This document shows positions 1-7,319 of a DNA stretch of 64,000 bases, piece after piece; position 1 is the first letter of the stretch; the number at the start of each line of letters is the position of its first letter. Both the position numbers and the translations under genes were made by a program. The notes beneath the pieces were generated by a model. That model saw only the letters and a list, made by a program, of their open reading frames with translations. It made no database searches and had not been told where the DNA came from. Origin of the DNA: JAIBJN01 sp963775625 (GTDB lineage Bacteria; Actinomycetota; Thermoleophilia; Gaiellales; Gaiellaceae). The stretch lies in contig CAVZJM010000003.1 of NCBI GenBank assembly GCA_963775625.1, forward strand, positions 124,001 to 188,000, given 5' to 3'.

Positions 1-1237
1 TCTGCGACCTGGTGAGCGTCGTCACCGCGACGCCCTTGCTGCGCAGGAGCCTGGCCATCTGCTGGCCGGTGGCGAGCCGCAGCATCTTGGCCCTGAGCAG
101 GTTGCGGAGCGCGAGGTTGGACGTCTCGCCGGCGGCGACCCCGCGGAGCCTCCGCAGCGTCCGGACGAGCGCCGTGTCGATGCGCATGGCGCGGTTGAAC
201 CTCGCGGCGGGGACGGTCAGGTCATCCCGGTCGGCCTCGTCGAAGTCGTAGAGCCGACGGAAGTCGGCGATCCAGTTGCTGGGCAGCCGCGGATTGCCGC
301 CCAGGTCACCGCTCAGCCCGGAAAAGTCGAACAGGAAATCGAGGAAGCCGCTCCCGAAGTCGAAGCGCTTGTTCCAGTTGTACTCCTCCCGCACCATGCT
401 GTGCCCGAGCCGGAACGCGGCCACCGAGAACTCGATCGGCATGGTCGGAACGTCCGTCGGGGCCGCTCCCACCTCGAAGACCTTGCGCAGGTTCTTGAAG
501 ACGTCGCGAACGACGGCGCCGTCGCAGATCCGGGGCAGGTAGTCGTGGCGGAGCATCCACTGGTAGTGCTTCACCGCGATCTCCCTCGCAGTGACGAAGC
601 GCTGGGCGGCCGGCACCGAGGACGGCAGTGTGTCGACGACGCGGTTGTGGAAGCGGATGAACGCGAGGTGCGTCTGGGCGACGGCGAGGTTCTCGTCGTT
701 TCGCGGATCGGGGATCACGGCCTTGCGCTTCTGGACCGCGGTCCCGCTCGTGCGCCGCGGCAGATCGAAGCCCTCCCTCGCCTCGTCCGGGCCGATCGCG
801 ACGGTCTTTCCCATCTTCAGGTGGGTGTCGTCCTCGTAGAACCTGGCGGAGACCGGATCCTGAGGGCCGACACCGTAGAGCGAGTCGAGGTCGAGGCTCG
901 GCGACCTGGCCTGCACGAGCTGCGCGGGCGTGACACGCTCGCCGAGCGCCACCTCGGTCTTGTCGAACGTCAGGTCGTGGTCCACGAACTGGCCGAGATA
1001 CGTGTAGCCGGCCGGGATCCGCCCGTCGCGCCGGGGCTCGCCGCTCGTCATCGCGCCGGCGACGCGCGCGAGCGCGGAGTCGGACAGCCGGGCGCCCTTC
1101 GGCCCCAGCCTCGTGAAGCGAAACGGTGGCGCGACAGCCTCGACGGACGCTGCCAGGGAGCGAGCGCGCCCGCCGTCGCTCTCGGCGAGGAGCCCCTCGC
1201 CCAGGACGTAGTAGCTCTCCGAGCCGTGGTGTTCCAT
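1..1237 (-). CDS. Animal-type heme peroxidase, C-terminus beyond window
   Basis: The reverse strand reads open from an ATG at 1237 to the window edge, giving 412 residues and no stop, so the C-terminus is missing. The protein matches the animal heme peroxidase superfamily (PF03098). QFVDHDLTFD near residue 83-92 holds the distal Gln and His. A block near residue 190 reads RNDENLAVAQTHLAFIRFHN, and FRLGHSM near residue 280 carries the likely proximal heme His. Such enzymes oxidise halides or small organics with H2O2. There is no obvious signal peptide, so a cytoplasmic or non-classically exported enzyme is inferred. A strong ribosome site (GGAAGGAGGGG) sits just upstream of the ATG. Family is confident; substrate is unknown. 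Confidence 0.85.
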   Translation of the reverse strand, partial: MEHHGSESYYVLGEGLLAESDGGRARSLAASVEAVAPPFRFTRLGPKGARLSDSALARVAGAMTSGEPRRDGRIPAGYTYLGQFVDHDLTFDKTEVALGERVTPAQLVQARSPSLDLDSLYGVGPQDPVSARFYEDDTHLKMGKTVAIGPDEAREGFDLPRRTSGTAVQKRKAVIPDPRNDENLAVAQTHLAFIRFHNRVVDTLPSSVPAAQRFVTAREIAVKHYQWMLRHDYLPRICDGAVVRDVFKNLRKVFEVGAAPTDVPTMPIEFSVAAFRLGHSMVREEYNWNKRFDFGSGFLDFLFDFSGLSGDLGGNPRLPSNWIADFRRLYDFDEADRDDLTVPAARFNRAMRIDTALVRTLRRLRGVAAGETSNLALRNLLRAKMLRLATGQQMARLLRSKGVAVTTLTRSQ

Positions 1238-1298
1238 GGCCCCTCCTTCCCGGTTGAGCCCTACTCGCGGCCGAGAATTCCACGGCTCCGAGCGGGTG

Positions 1299-1919
1299 TC
1301 AATCGCCCGAGGGCGATTCGCCGGCCTGGAGCTGCGCGACCGCCTGCTCGAAAGCCTCCTCGGGCTGGGCGCCGAGGACGAGCAGGCGCCGGTCGAGGAC
1401 GAACGCCGGGATGGCGTTGATCCCGAGCCGGTTCGCGTCCTGAGTCGAGGCGGTGATGCGATCGGCGTAGCGGCCTTCGGCGACGACCTCGGACGCCCCG
1501 CCGCGGTCGAGCCCCGCCTCGGCCACCAGGTCGAGGAGCACCTCGTCGTCGCCGAGATCCTTCTCCTCCGACCAGTAGGCGTGCATGAGCCGCGAGTGCA
1601 CCGGCTCGTGCAGGCCTTGGTCTCGGGCAAGCTCGGTGACCTGGAGCGCGTGCAGGGTGTTGGGGAGCTTCCGCGACGGGGCGAACGTCAGCCCGGCGGC
1701 CTCGACCAGCCGCTGCGTGTGGTCGTGGATCCCCGGTCCGTAGCGCCGCTCCAGGTCGCTCCGCGGCAGCCCCTCCGCGGGATACTCGGGATGGAGGAAG
1801 AAGGGGAACCAGTCGATCTGCGCGCCGAACCGGCGCTCCAGCCATTCGGCCCGGGCGAGGCCGACGTAGCAGAACGGTCAGGTGTAGTCGCTCCAGATCG
1901 CGACGGGCAGCGCGTCCAC
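1299..1919 (-). CDS. FrnE/DsbA-like oxidoreductase, candidate selenoprotein (in-frame TGA)
   Basis: A 206-residue thioredoxin-fold protein of the FrnE/2-hydroxychromene-2-carboxylate isomerase type. It starts at GTG 1919, because an in-frame TAG lies four codons upstream. Codon 14 is TGA (1880-1878). Read as Sec, the N-terminus is MDALPVAIWSDYT-U-PFCYVGLARAE, matching the family pattern (beta strand, CPxC, YxG helix) with Sec replacing the first active-site Cys. Homology runs on both sides of the TGA, and the rest of the frame is open and typical (NRLGINAIPAFV carries the cis-Pro region). A hairpin suitable as a bacterial SECIS follows the TGA. Alternatives are a nonsense mutation or sequencing error. 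No sel genes are visible in the window. Confidence 0.72.
1846..1880 (-). promoter_or_regulatory. Candidate bacterial SECIS element (TGA plus hairpin)
   Basis: Starting at the TGA (1880-1878), a 6-bp perfect stem forms between TCGGCC (1864-1859) and GGCCGA (1851-1846), optionally closed by a T-G wobble. This leaves the small loop CGCCC. The loop G (1856) is the second loop base and lies 22 nt after the TGA. This fits the known bacterial rule: a short stem directly downstream of UGA with a G among the first two loop bases, 16-37 nt away. GC-rich DNA can form hairpins by chance, so the strength of the call comes from the combination with the UPFC active site. Confidence 0.6.
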
Positions 1920-1958
1920 GGAGCCAGGCTACTCCGTCGCGACAGGCGAGAGGGCCTC

Positions 1959-1986
1959 TTGACATATTCCTATATAGGTATACGAT
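1959..1986 (+). promoter_or_regulatory. arsR promoter with embedded palindrome
   Basis: A TTGACA -35 box (1959-1964) and a TACGAT -10 box (1981-1986) are 16 bp apart. Transcription would start at about 1993, at the ATG of the ArsR gene, giving a leaderless mRNA. The perfect palindrome CCTATATAGG (1969-1978) sits in the spacer, where a bound dimer would block RNA polymerase. It is a plausible autoregulatory operator. Confidence 0.6.
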
Positions 1987-1993
1987 GCTCGCC

Positions 1994-2347
1994 ATGGCAC
2001 GAGCAGCGACGACCGCGGATGCGTTCAACGCGGTGGCGGAGCCCCGGCGGCGGCAGATCCTGGACGTCCTCGCCGGCGGGGAGCGCCCCGTGAACGATCT
2101 GGTGCGCCTGCTCGGGCTGGCACAGCCACAGGTGTCCAAGCACCTGCGGGTGCTCAGGGAAGTGGGGGCGGTCGACGTGCGTGACGAAGGACGGCAGCGC
2201 CTGTACCGGCTGAACGGCCACGCGCTCAAGCCCATCCACGACTGGGTAAAGACCTACGAGCGCTCGTGGTCGGAGCGGTTCGACCGGCTGGATCTCGTGT
2301 TGGAAGAACTCAAGAAGGAGGAGGAAGACGATGGCAGCAACGAGTAG
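1994..2347 (+). CDS. ArsR-family transcriptional regulator
   Basis: A 117-residue winged-helix protein. The N-terminal part (AFNAVAEPRRRQILDVLAGG) and the recognition helix (LLGLAQPQVSKHLRVLRE) are typical of the ArsR branch that pairs with SRPBCC proteins. No metal-binding Cys cluster is present, so it is probably not a metal sensor. The ATG at 1994 is preferred over 1985 because the -10 box at 1981-1986 would make a leaderless transcript beginning there. The 3' end overlaps the next gene by 17 bp, so the two are cotranscribed. Likely a repressor of its own two-gene operon; the ligand is unknown. Confidence 0.9.
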   Translation: MARAATTADAFNAVAEPRRRQILDVLAGGERPVNDLVRLLGLAQPQVSKHLRVLREVGAVDVRDEGRQRLYRLNGHALKPIHDWVKTYERSWSERFDRLDLVLEELKKEEEDDGSNE

Positions 2348-2816
2348 CGGAACGGCAAAAGTGACGCTCCCGACGGACGAGCAGATCCTCATCACCCGGG
2401 AGTTCGACGCGCCCAAGCACCTCGTCTACAAGGCGTGGACGACCCCCGAGCTCATCAGGCAGTGGTGGCACGCGAACCGCGGCGAGATGACCGTCGCGGA
2501 GATCGACCTGCGGGTCGGCGGCACGTGGCGCTACGTCATGATCGCGGAGGGCGGCTTCGAGGTCGGCTTCCACGGCGAGTACCGCGAGATCGTCCCGAAC
2601 GAGCGGCTCGTCTCGACCGAGGTCTACGAGGGCTTCCCCGACGGAGAGGCGCTGGACACCCTGACGCTCGCCGAGGTGGACGGGCGCACGATCCTCACGA
2701 TCCTCGTGGAGCACTCGAGCAAGGAGCACCGCGACGCACACATCGAGTCCGGCATGGAAGACGGCATGCAGGACGCGATGGACCTCCTGGAGCAGGTCGC
2801 GATCTCACTGCGCTGA
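2331..2816 (+). CDS. SRPBCC (AHSA1-like) domain protein
   Basis: A 161-residue START/Bet v1-like protein of the activator-of-Hsp90-ATPase homologue family. Family marks include the N-terminal ITREFDAPKHLVYKAWTTPE, the block QWWHANRGEMTVAEIDLRVG and the GTWRYVM strand. Members fold around a hydrophobic cavity, and their ligands are generally unknown. A good ribosome site (GGAGGAAG) precedes ATG 2331 inside the end of arsR. The ArsR-SRPBCC pairing is very common in Actinobacteria and suggests that the regulator controls this protein. Function beyond ligand binding cannot be stated. Confidence 0.9.
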   Translation: MAATSSGTAKVTLPTDEQILITREFDAPKHLVYKAWTTPELIRQWWHANRGEMTVAEIDLRVGGTWRYVMIAEGGFEVGFHGEYREIVPNERLVSTEVYEGFPDGEALDTLTLAEVDGRTILTILVEHSSKEHRDAHIESGMEDGMQDAMDLLEQVAISLR

Positions 2817-2837
2817 GCGCGATCGGCTCGTAGCACC

Positions 2838-2868
2838 GGGGCCGGTCCGGGCTTCCCCGGCCGGCCCC
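2838..2868. terminator. Bidirectional hairpin terminator
   Basis: Two 14-nt arms (2838-2851 and 2855-2868) pair with one mismatch and one wobble around the loop CTT. It lies between the convergent SRPBCC gene and uvrC, only 5 bp from the uvrC stop codon. There is no T tract, as is usual in GC-rich actinobacteria. Confidence 0.6.
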
Positions 2869-2873
2869 TTCCG

Positions 2874-4745
2874 CTATGCGCCGCCGGCGCGATGGAGCGC
2901 CGCGTGGATCTCCCGGCCGACCTTGGCCGGGACACCGGGGACGCCCTCCAGCTCCTCCGGGCTCGCCGAGAGCAGGCGCTCGGGCGAGCCGAAGTGCTGG
3001 ATCAGGGCGCGCTTACGTGCCGGCCCGACGCCGGGCAGCGCGTCGAGGATCGACTCGCGCGCCTTGGCGTCGCGGCGACGGCGGTGGAAGCCGAGCGCGA
3101 AGCGGTGCGCCTCGTCGCGGATCCGCTGCAGGAGCTGCAGGCCGGCCGAGTCGCCGGGCAGGACGATCGGCTCCGGCCTGCCCGGGACGAAGACCTCCTC
3201 CTCGCGCTTCGCCAGCGCGATCACCGCGACCCGCGGCAGGTCGTAGGCCTGGAGGGAGGCGAGCGCCGCCGAGAGCTGCCCCTTGCCGCCGTCGACGACC
3301 ACGAGGTTCGGGATCGCCGCGAACCCCTCGTCGTAGCGCTCGGCCGTCACCTCCTTCGTGCGGGCGAAGCGGCGGGAGACCACCTCGGCCATCATCGCGA
3401 AGTCGTCAGGGCCCTCGACGCCCTTGATCCCGAACTTCCGGTAGTGCGCTTTCTTGGGCACAGCGTCCTGGAAGACGACCATGGAGCCGACCGGTGAGGA
3501 TCCCTGGATGTTGGAGATGTCGAAGCACTCGATGCGGATCGGCAGGCTCTCGAGGTTGAGGCACTCGCGCAGCTCCTCGAGCGCCTCGATACGGCGTAGG
3601 CGCTTCCGCTCGCGGTTGGCGGCGTCGCTCTCGAGCGCCAGCTCGGCGTTCTGCTGGGCCAGCTCCAGCAGGCGCCGCTTCTCGCCGCGGCGCGACGGGC
3701 GCACCTCCACCCTCGAGCCGCGCAGGTCGGAGAGGAAGCCGGAGAGCGCGTCCGTCGGGCCCACGTCGGGCGGGACGACGATCAGCGGCGGGATGCTCGG
3801 CGCGCCGCCGTAGTACTCGAGGCAGAAGGACTCGAGCAGCTGCGGGACGTCCTCCCCGGCCTCGTTCTCCAGGTAGAAGGTGTGCCGGTCGACGAGGCGG
3901 CCGCCGCGGAGCGGGAAGATCTGCACGGCCGCAGTCCGGCCGCCCGACGCGATGCCGACCACGTCGACCGTCCCGATGGCGCGCTTGTCGGCGGCCTGCC
4001 GCTCGGCGAGATGCCTGACGGCTGTGAGGCGGTTGCGATAGCGGGCGGCCTCCTCGAACTCCTGGCGCTCGGCCGCATCGTGCATCTTCTCCTCCAGCTC
4101 GCGCAGGACGGGCCGCGAGTCGCCGGAGAGGAACTCGATCACGCGCTCGATGATCGCGCGGTAGTCCTCCTTCGTGACATAGCCGACGCAGGGGGCCAGG
4201 CAGCGGTCGATGTGGTAGTCGAGGCACGGGATCCCCGAGTGGCGGCCCGGCTGCGGCCCCTCGCAGGGCCGGTACGGGAAGACCCGGTTCAAGACGTCGA
4301 GCGTCTCCCGCACCTTCTTCGCCGAGGCGTACGGGCCGAAGTAGGTGACCCCGCGGCGATGCCGCTCCCGCGTGAACATGACGCGCGGGTACTCGTCCTC
4401 CACGGTCACGGCGATGTAGGGGTAGCTCTTGTCGTCGCGCAGGCGGACGTTGAAAGTCGGCCTGTAGCGCTTGATCAGGTTCTGCTCCAGGTGAAAGGCC
4501 TCGACCTCCGTCGAGGTGACGATGACCTCGATCTGTTCCACGCGCTCGATCAGCCTGTCGAGCCCCAGCCGGCTGTCGCCGCCGCGGAAGTACGAGCGCA
4601 CGCGGGCCCTGAGGGACTTGGCCTTCCCGACGTAGAGCACGGTCCCCTTCGCGTCGCGGAAGAGGTAGACGCCCGGCTTGGCAGGGAGCCCTTTCAGCTG
4701 CTCCTCGATGCGCTCCTCACGGGTCGATGCGGCGGCGGTGGCCAT
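2874..4745 (-). CDS. uvrC: UvrABC excinuclease subunit C
   Basis: A 623-residue UvrC, close to full family length. It makes both incisions in nucleotide excision repair after UvrAB finds the lesion. The N-terminus has the GIY-YIG nuclease (GVYLFRDAKGTVLYVGKAKS, near residue 26). A UVR motif for UvrB contact lies near residue 205. The RNase H-like nuclease (IECFDISNIQGSSPVGSMVV) is near residue 405, and helix-hairpin-helix motifs (LDALPGVGPARKRALIQHFG) end the protein. The ATG at 4745 follows TAGGCT (4755-4760) with a 9-nt gap and no clear ribosome site, so a leaderless start is possible. Confidence 0.97.
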   Translation of the reverse strand: MATAAASTREERIEEQLKGLPAKPGVYLFRDAKGTVLYVGKAKSLRARVRSYFRGGDSRLGLDRLIERVEQIEVIVTSTEVEAFHLEQNLIKRYRPTFNVRLRDDKSYPYIAVTVEDEYPRVMFTRERHRRGVTYFGPYASAKKVRETLDVLNRVFPYRPCEGPQPGRHSGIPCLDYHIDRCLAPCVGYVTKEDYRAIIERVIEFLSGDSRPVLRELEEKMHDAAERQEFEEAARYRNRLTAVRHLAERQAADKRAIGTVDVVGIASGGRTAAVQIFPLRGGRLVDRHTFYLENEAGEDVPQLLESFCLEYYGGAPSIPPLIVVPPDVGPTDALSGFLSDLRGSRVEVRPSRRGEKRRLLELAQQNAELALESDAANRERKRLRRIEALEELRECLNLESLPIRIECFDISNIQGSSPVGSMVVFQDAVPKKAHYRKFGIKGVEGPDDFAMMAEVVSRRFARTKEVTAERYDEGFAAIPNLVVVDGGKGQLSAALASLQAYDLPRVAVIALAKREEEVFVPGRPEPIVLPGDSAGLQLLQRIRDEAHRFALGFHRRRRDAKARESILDALPGVGPARKRALIQHFGSPERLLSASPEELEGVPGVPAKVGREIHAALHRAGGA

Positions 4746-4792
4746 GTCGAAGTCAGCCTAGCCACGCGCCCCGAAGTCCCCGCCACCCCGAA

Positions 4793-4878
4793 GGCTTGTG
4801 TTTCACAGGCACAAGCCATCCTCCCTGCTCTTCCACGAGATCACCCCTCTCCGCGCTTGTGCGCGTGGAACACAAGCC
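4793..4878. repeat. Inverted pair of 25-bp hairpin repeats (REP/BIME-like)
   Basis: Two 25-bp units, 4793-4817 and 4854-4878, are reverse complements of each other with four differences. Each is itself an imperfect palindrome (GGCTTGTG against CACAAGCC in the first unit). They lie head to head around 36 bp of spacer, between the uvrC start and the end of the Sir2 gene, filling most of this 136-bp gap. The layout resembles REP pairs (BIMEs). No further copy was noticed in the window. Confidence 0.7.
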
Positions 4879-4881
4879 GGG

Positions 4882-5616
4882 TCAGCGGAGGGACGACGCC
4901 ACCGCCACCAGGGTCTCCGCCGCGCTCTCCCGCACGACCACCTCGGCACGGGCATCGACCCAGGTCGGCGTCCGGTTGATCACGGCGACGCTGCCGCCGG
5001 CGGCCAGCGTCGCGCCCGGCAGGTCGGCGACGGGGTAGACCTCGAGCGACGAGCCGACGACGAGCAGCAGCGCCGCCTCCTCGGCCAGCTCGGTCGCCCG
5101 CTCCATCGCGCCCTCCGGAAGGAGCTCGTCGAAGAAGACGACGTCCGGCTTCAGGATCGCGGCGCACTTCGGGCACGGCGGCGCGCCGTGCGCCTCGACC
5201 AGCGGCTCGACCTCCGCGAGCGGGTAGACGGCGCCGCAGCCAGGACAGGACGACGTGCGGATCGAGCCGTGCACCTCGACCACGTCCCGCGAGCCCGCCC
5301 GCTCGTGGAGCAGGTCGATGTTCTGCGTCACGATCGCTCGCACCAGCCCGAGTCGTTCCAGCTCGGCGAGGGCGAGGTGCGCGGGATTCGGCGCTGCCGC
5401 GGTGAGCATGGCGAACCGCGGCGCGTAGAAGCGCCAGACCTTCTCGGGATTGCGCCGGAAGGCGCCCAGCGTCGCGTACTCCCGCGGGTCGAACTCGGCC
5501 CACATCCCGCTCGCGGAGCGGAAATCCGGAATGCCGCTCTCGGTGGAGACACCCGCGCCGGTGAGGACGACGCACGGCTGGTTGCCGGCGACCAGCTGGA
5601 CGAGCCGGTCGATCAC
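4882..5616 (-). CDS. cobB: Sir2-family NAD-dependent protein deacylase
   Basis: A 244-residue sirtuin. It removes acetyl or longer acyl groups from lysines using NAD+, giving nicotinamide and O-acyl-ADP-ribose. Diagnostic motifs are GAGVSTESGIPDFRS (NAD site, near residue 20), TQNIDLLHERAG (near 97) and VEVHGS with the catalytic His (near 113). Four zinc Cys lie in CPGC and CPKC, followed by KPDVVFFDELLPEG. GTG 5616 has a strong upstream site (AAGGAGGGCC). It lies downstream of uvrC on the same strand, but the repeat-filled gap argues for separate transcripts. The symbol follows general bacterial usage. Confidence 0.93.
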   Translation of the reverse strand: MIDRLVQLVAGNQPCVVLTGAGVSTESGIPDFRSASGMWAEFDPREYATLGAFRRNPEKVWRFYAPRFAMLTAAAPNPAHLALAELERLGLVRAIVTQNIDLLHERAGSRDVVEVHGSIRTSSCPGCGAVYPLAEVEPLVEAHGAPPCPKCAAILKPDVVFFDELLPEGAMERATELAEEAALLLVVGSSLEVYPVADLPGATLAAGGSVAVINRTPTWVDARAEVVVRESAAETLVAVASSLR

Positions 5617-5629
5617 AGGCCCTCCTTCG

Positions 5630-6472
5630 TCAGCGGCAGGTGGCTGCCAGATCTCGATAGAAGGCGGCCTGCTGCGGGGAATCGTCAGCGATGACGACGT
5701 CGGCGCCGGCCTCGAAGAGCTGCGACCACACCTCCGGCCGAGGCGCCCAGGGCCTGGCGGCGGCCACGACTTCGACGCCGTTCGCGTGGGCGGCGGCGAC
5801 CGTTTCGGCGTTCGTCCAGCCGAGGTCCGGGAAGAGGTAGTCGGAGCCGGTCAGCGTGTGCCAGTCGGGGTCGTGGCTGTGGCCCCCGGTGGCGAGGTCG
5901 GGCGCGAGCTCCTCGATCAGGGTGACCGTGCTCGGGCGCGCCGAATGCAGCATGGCGCGCTCGGCCATCCCCACCCGGTACACGGCGCCGATCAGCTGCT
6001 CGGCGCGCTTGCGATTCAGGCGGGGCTTGACATCGAGAGCGACCGAGACGCCCGAGTCCCGGGCGAGGCGCAGCGTCTCCGTCACCCAGGGAACGCGCTG
6101 GCCGTCGTTCGCGCGGTGCCGGCGGATGTAGGGCCCGCCGCGTCGGGAGACCCGCCCGGTTCCCTTGGTCGTCCGCCCGAGTGTCTCGTCGTGCATGATC
6201 ACCATCGAGCCCGTCCGCGACCAGCGGACGTCGGTCTCCAACCACTGCGCCCCGCCGTCGACGGCGGCCCGGAACGCTTTGAGCGTGTTCTCGGTGTGTC
6301 GCTTCCAGTAGCCGCGATGAGCCATCGTCTCGGGCACCACGCACGCGAGCGCGCGCTCGGGCGCAGGCTCCGAGCGCGCCGTCGCTGGAGACGCGACCAG
6401 GAGCGAAGCGACGGCGACGACAACGAGCCTCCGCTTCAGCGTCCACGAGGTTGTCGTTGGAAGGCTCGCCAC
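5630..6472 (-). CDS. glpQ: Secreted glycerophosphodiester phosphodiesterase
   Basis: About 280 residues from GTG 6472. The N-terminus has a basic stretch and a hydrophobic core (KRRLVVVAVASLLVASPATA), so export is expected. The catalytic barrel shows MAHRGYWKRHTENTLKAF (HRG..EN), LETDVRWSRTGSMVIMHD with acidic metal ligands, and a C-terminal block containing GVEVVAAARPW. It hydrolyses deacylated phospholipids to glycerol-3-phosphate and an alcohol. It ends 14 bp before the Sir2 start on the same strand, so cotranscription is possible. No PHO box was seen upstream. Start is moderately certain. Confidence 0.88.
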   Translation of the reverse strand: MASLPTTTSWTLKRRLVVVAVASLLVASPATARSEPAPERALACVVPETMAHRGYWKRHTENTLKAFRAAVDGGAQWLETDVRWSRTGSMVIMHDETLGRTTKGTGRVSRRGGPYIRRHRANDGQRVPWVTETLRLARDSGVSVALDVKPRLNRKRAEQLIGAVYRVGMAERAMLHSARPSTVTLIEELAPDLATGGHSHDPDWHTLTGSDYLFPDLGWTNAETVAAAHANGVEVVAAARPWAPRPEVWSQLFEAGADVVIADDSPQQAAFYRDLAATCR

Positions 6473-6527
6473 GCACTCACAGTAGTAGACGCCGCGGAAC
6501 CGCAAGGCTCGGTTTCGGGAACAAGCC

Positions 6528-7178
6528 TTGCCGCAACGTCGTTCGCACCAGTGGATGGACCTGAACGGGCGGCAGAGGATGCTGGACGCGACCTTCGGCT
6601 CGGTCTGCGAGACCACCGGCTGCTCCGAGGCGCGCCGCCGCACGCTCGAAGAGGTCGTCAACCTCGGCGTCGAGCTGGCCCGCGAGGGGCGCGAGGGACG
6701 GAAGATCGGAACCCTGTTCGTGATCGGCGACGTCGACCTCGTCACCGAGCAGTCGCGGCCGCTTATCCTCGACCCGCTCTTCGGGCACGACGACGAGCTG
6801 CTCCGCATCGAGCGGCCCGAGTTCCGGGAGACCGTCAAGGAGCTGGCGCAGCTCGACGGCGCGTTCCTGCTCGCGGACGACGGGACGTTCGTCTCCGCCG
6901 GGCGCTTCATCGACGTCGACGTGAGCGCGCCGGACAACTTCCTCCCCGGTCTGGGCACGCGCCACGCCGCCGCTGCCTCGATCTCCCGGACGACCGGCGC
7001 GATCGCCGTCGTCGTCTCGCAGAGCTCGGTCGTGCGCGTGTTCTCGCGCGGCGAGGTGCGGGCCGAGATCATCCCCGAGCTCTTCCTGATGTCGCGCGGA
7101 AGCCTCTTCACGCGCCAGGCCGAGGTCAGGCAGCTGCCGGACGCCGGCGTCACCCTCGCCGTCGCCGCCGACGGCTAG
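6528..7178 (+). CDS. DisA_N (diadenylate cyclase-like) domain protein
   Basis: A 216-residue protein from TTG 6528; ATG 6555 is a reasonable alternative. It resembles the DisA_N/DAC fold that makes c-di-AMP from two ATP. The first active-site motif is present as DGAFLLADDG near residue 110. The second reads GTRHAAAASIS near residue 145, so the canonical RHR is RHA. The helix-hairpin-helix DNA-sensing part of DisA is absent. It is transcribed divergently from the glycerophosphodiesterase. It could be an active single-domain cyclase, a family variant or a nucleotide-binding relic; activity cannot be judged from sequence. Confidence 0.75.
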   Translation: MPQRRSHQWMDLNGRQRMLDATFGSVCETTGCSEARRRTLEEVVNLGVELAREGREGRKIGTLFVIGDVDLVTEQSRPLILDPLFGHDDELLRIERPEFRETVKELAQLDGAFLLADDGTFVSAGRFIDVDVSAPDNFLPGLGTRHAAAASISRTTGAIAVVVSQSSVVRVFSRGEVRAEIIPELFLMSRGSLFTRQAEVRQLPDAGVTLAVAADG

Positions 7179-7319
7179 CCAGCCGACCTCCGCCCTCTCG
7201 CCTACGGTGGGGGGATAGCGGCGACCCGCATCCCCCCGACGCTCGACGAGCGCGCCCGCGACCTGCTCGCGGCGAACACCCAGACCGGCGAGCTTCGCGG
7301 CCGGCTCTTCCGGTTCACC

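Noticed and set aside
1985..1993. Earlier ATG start for the ArsR gene
   Set aside because: The -10 box at 1981-1986 overlaps it, so the transcript would begin after it.
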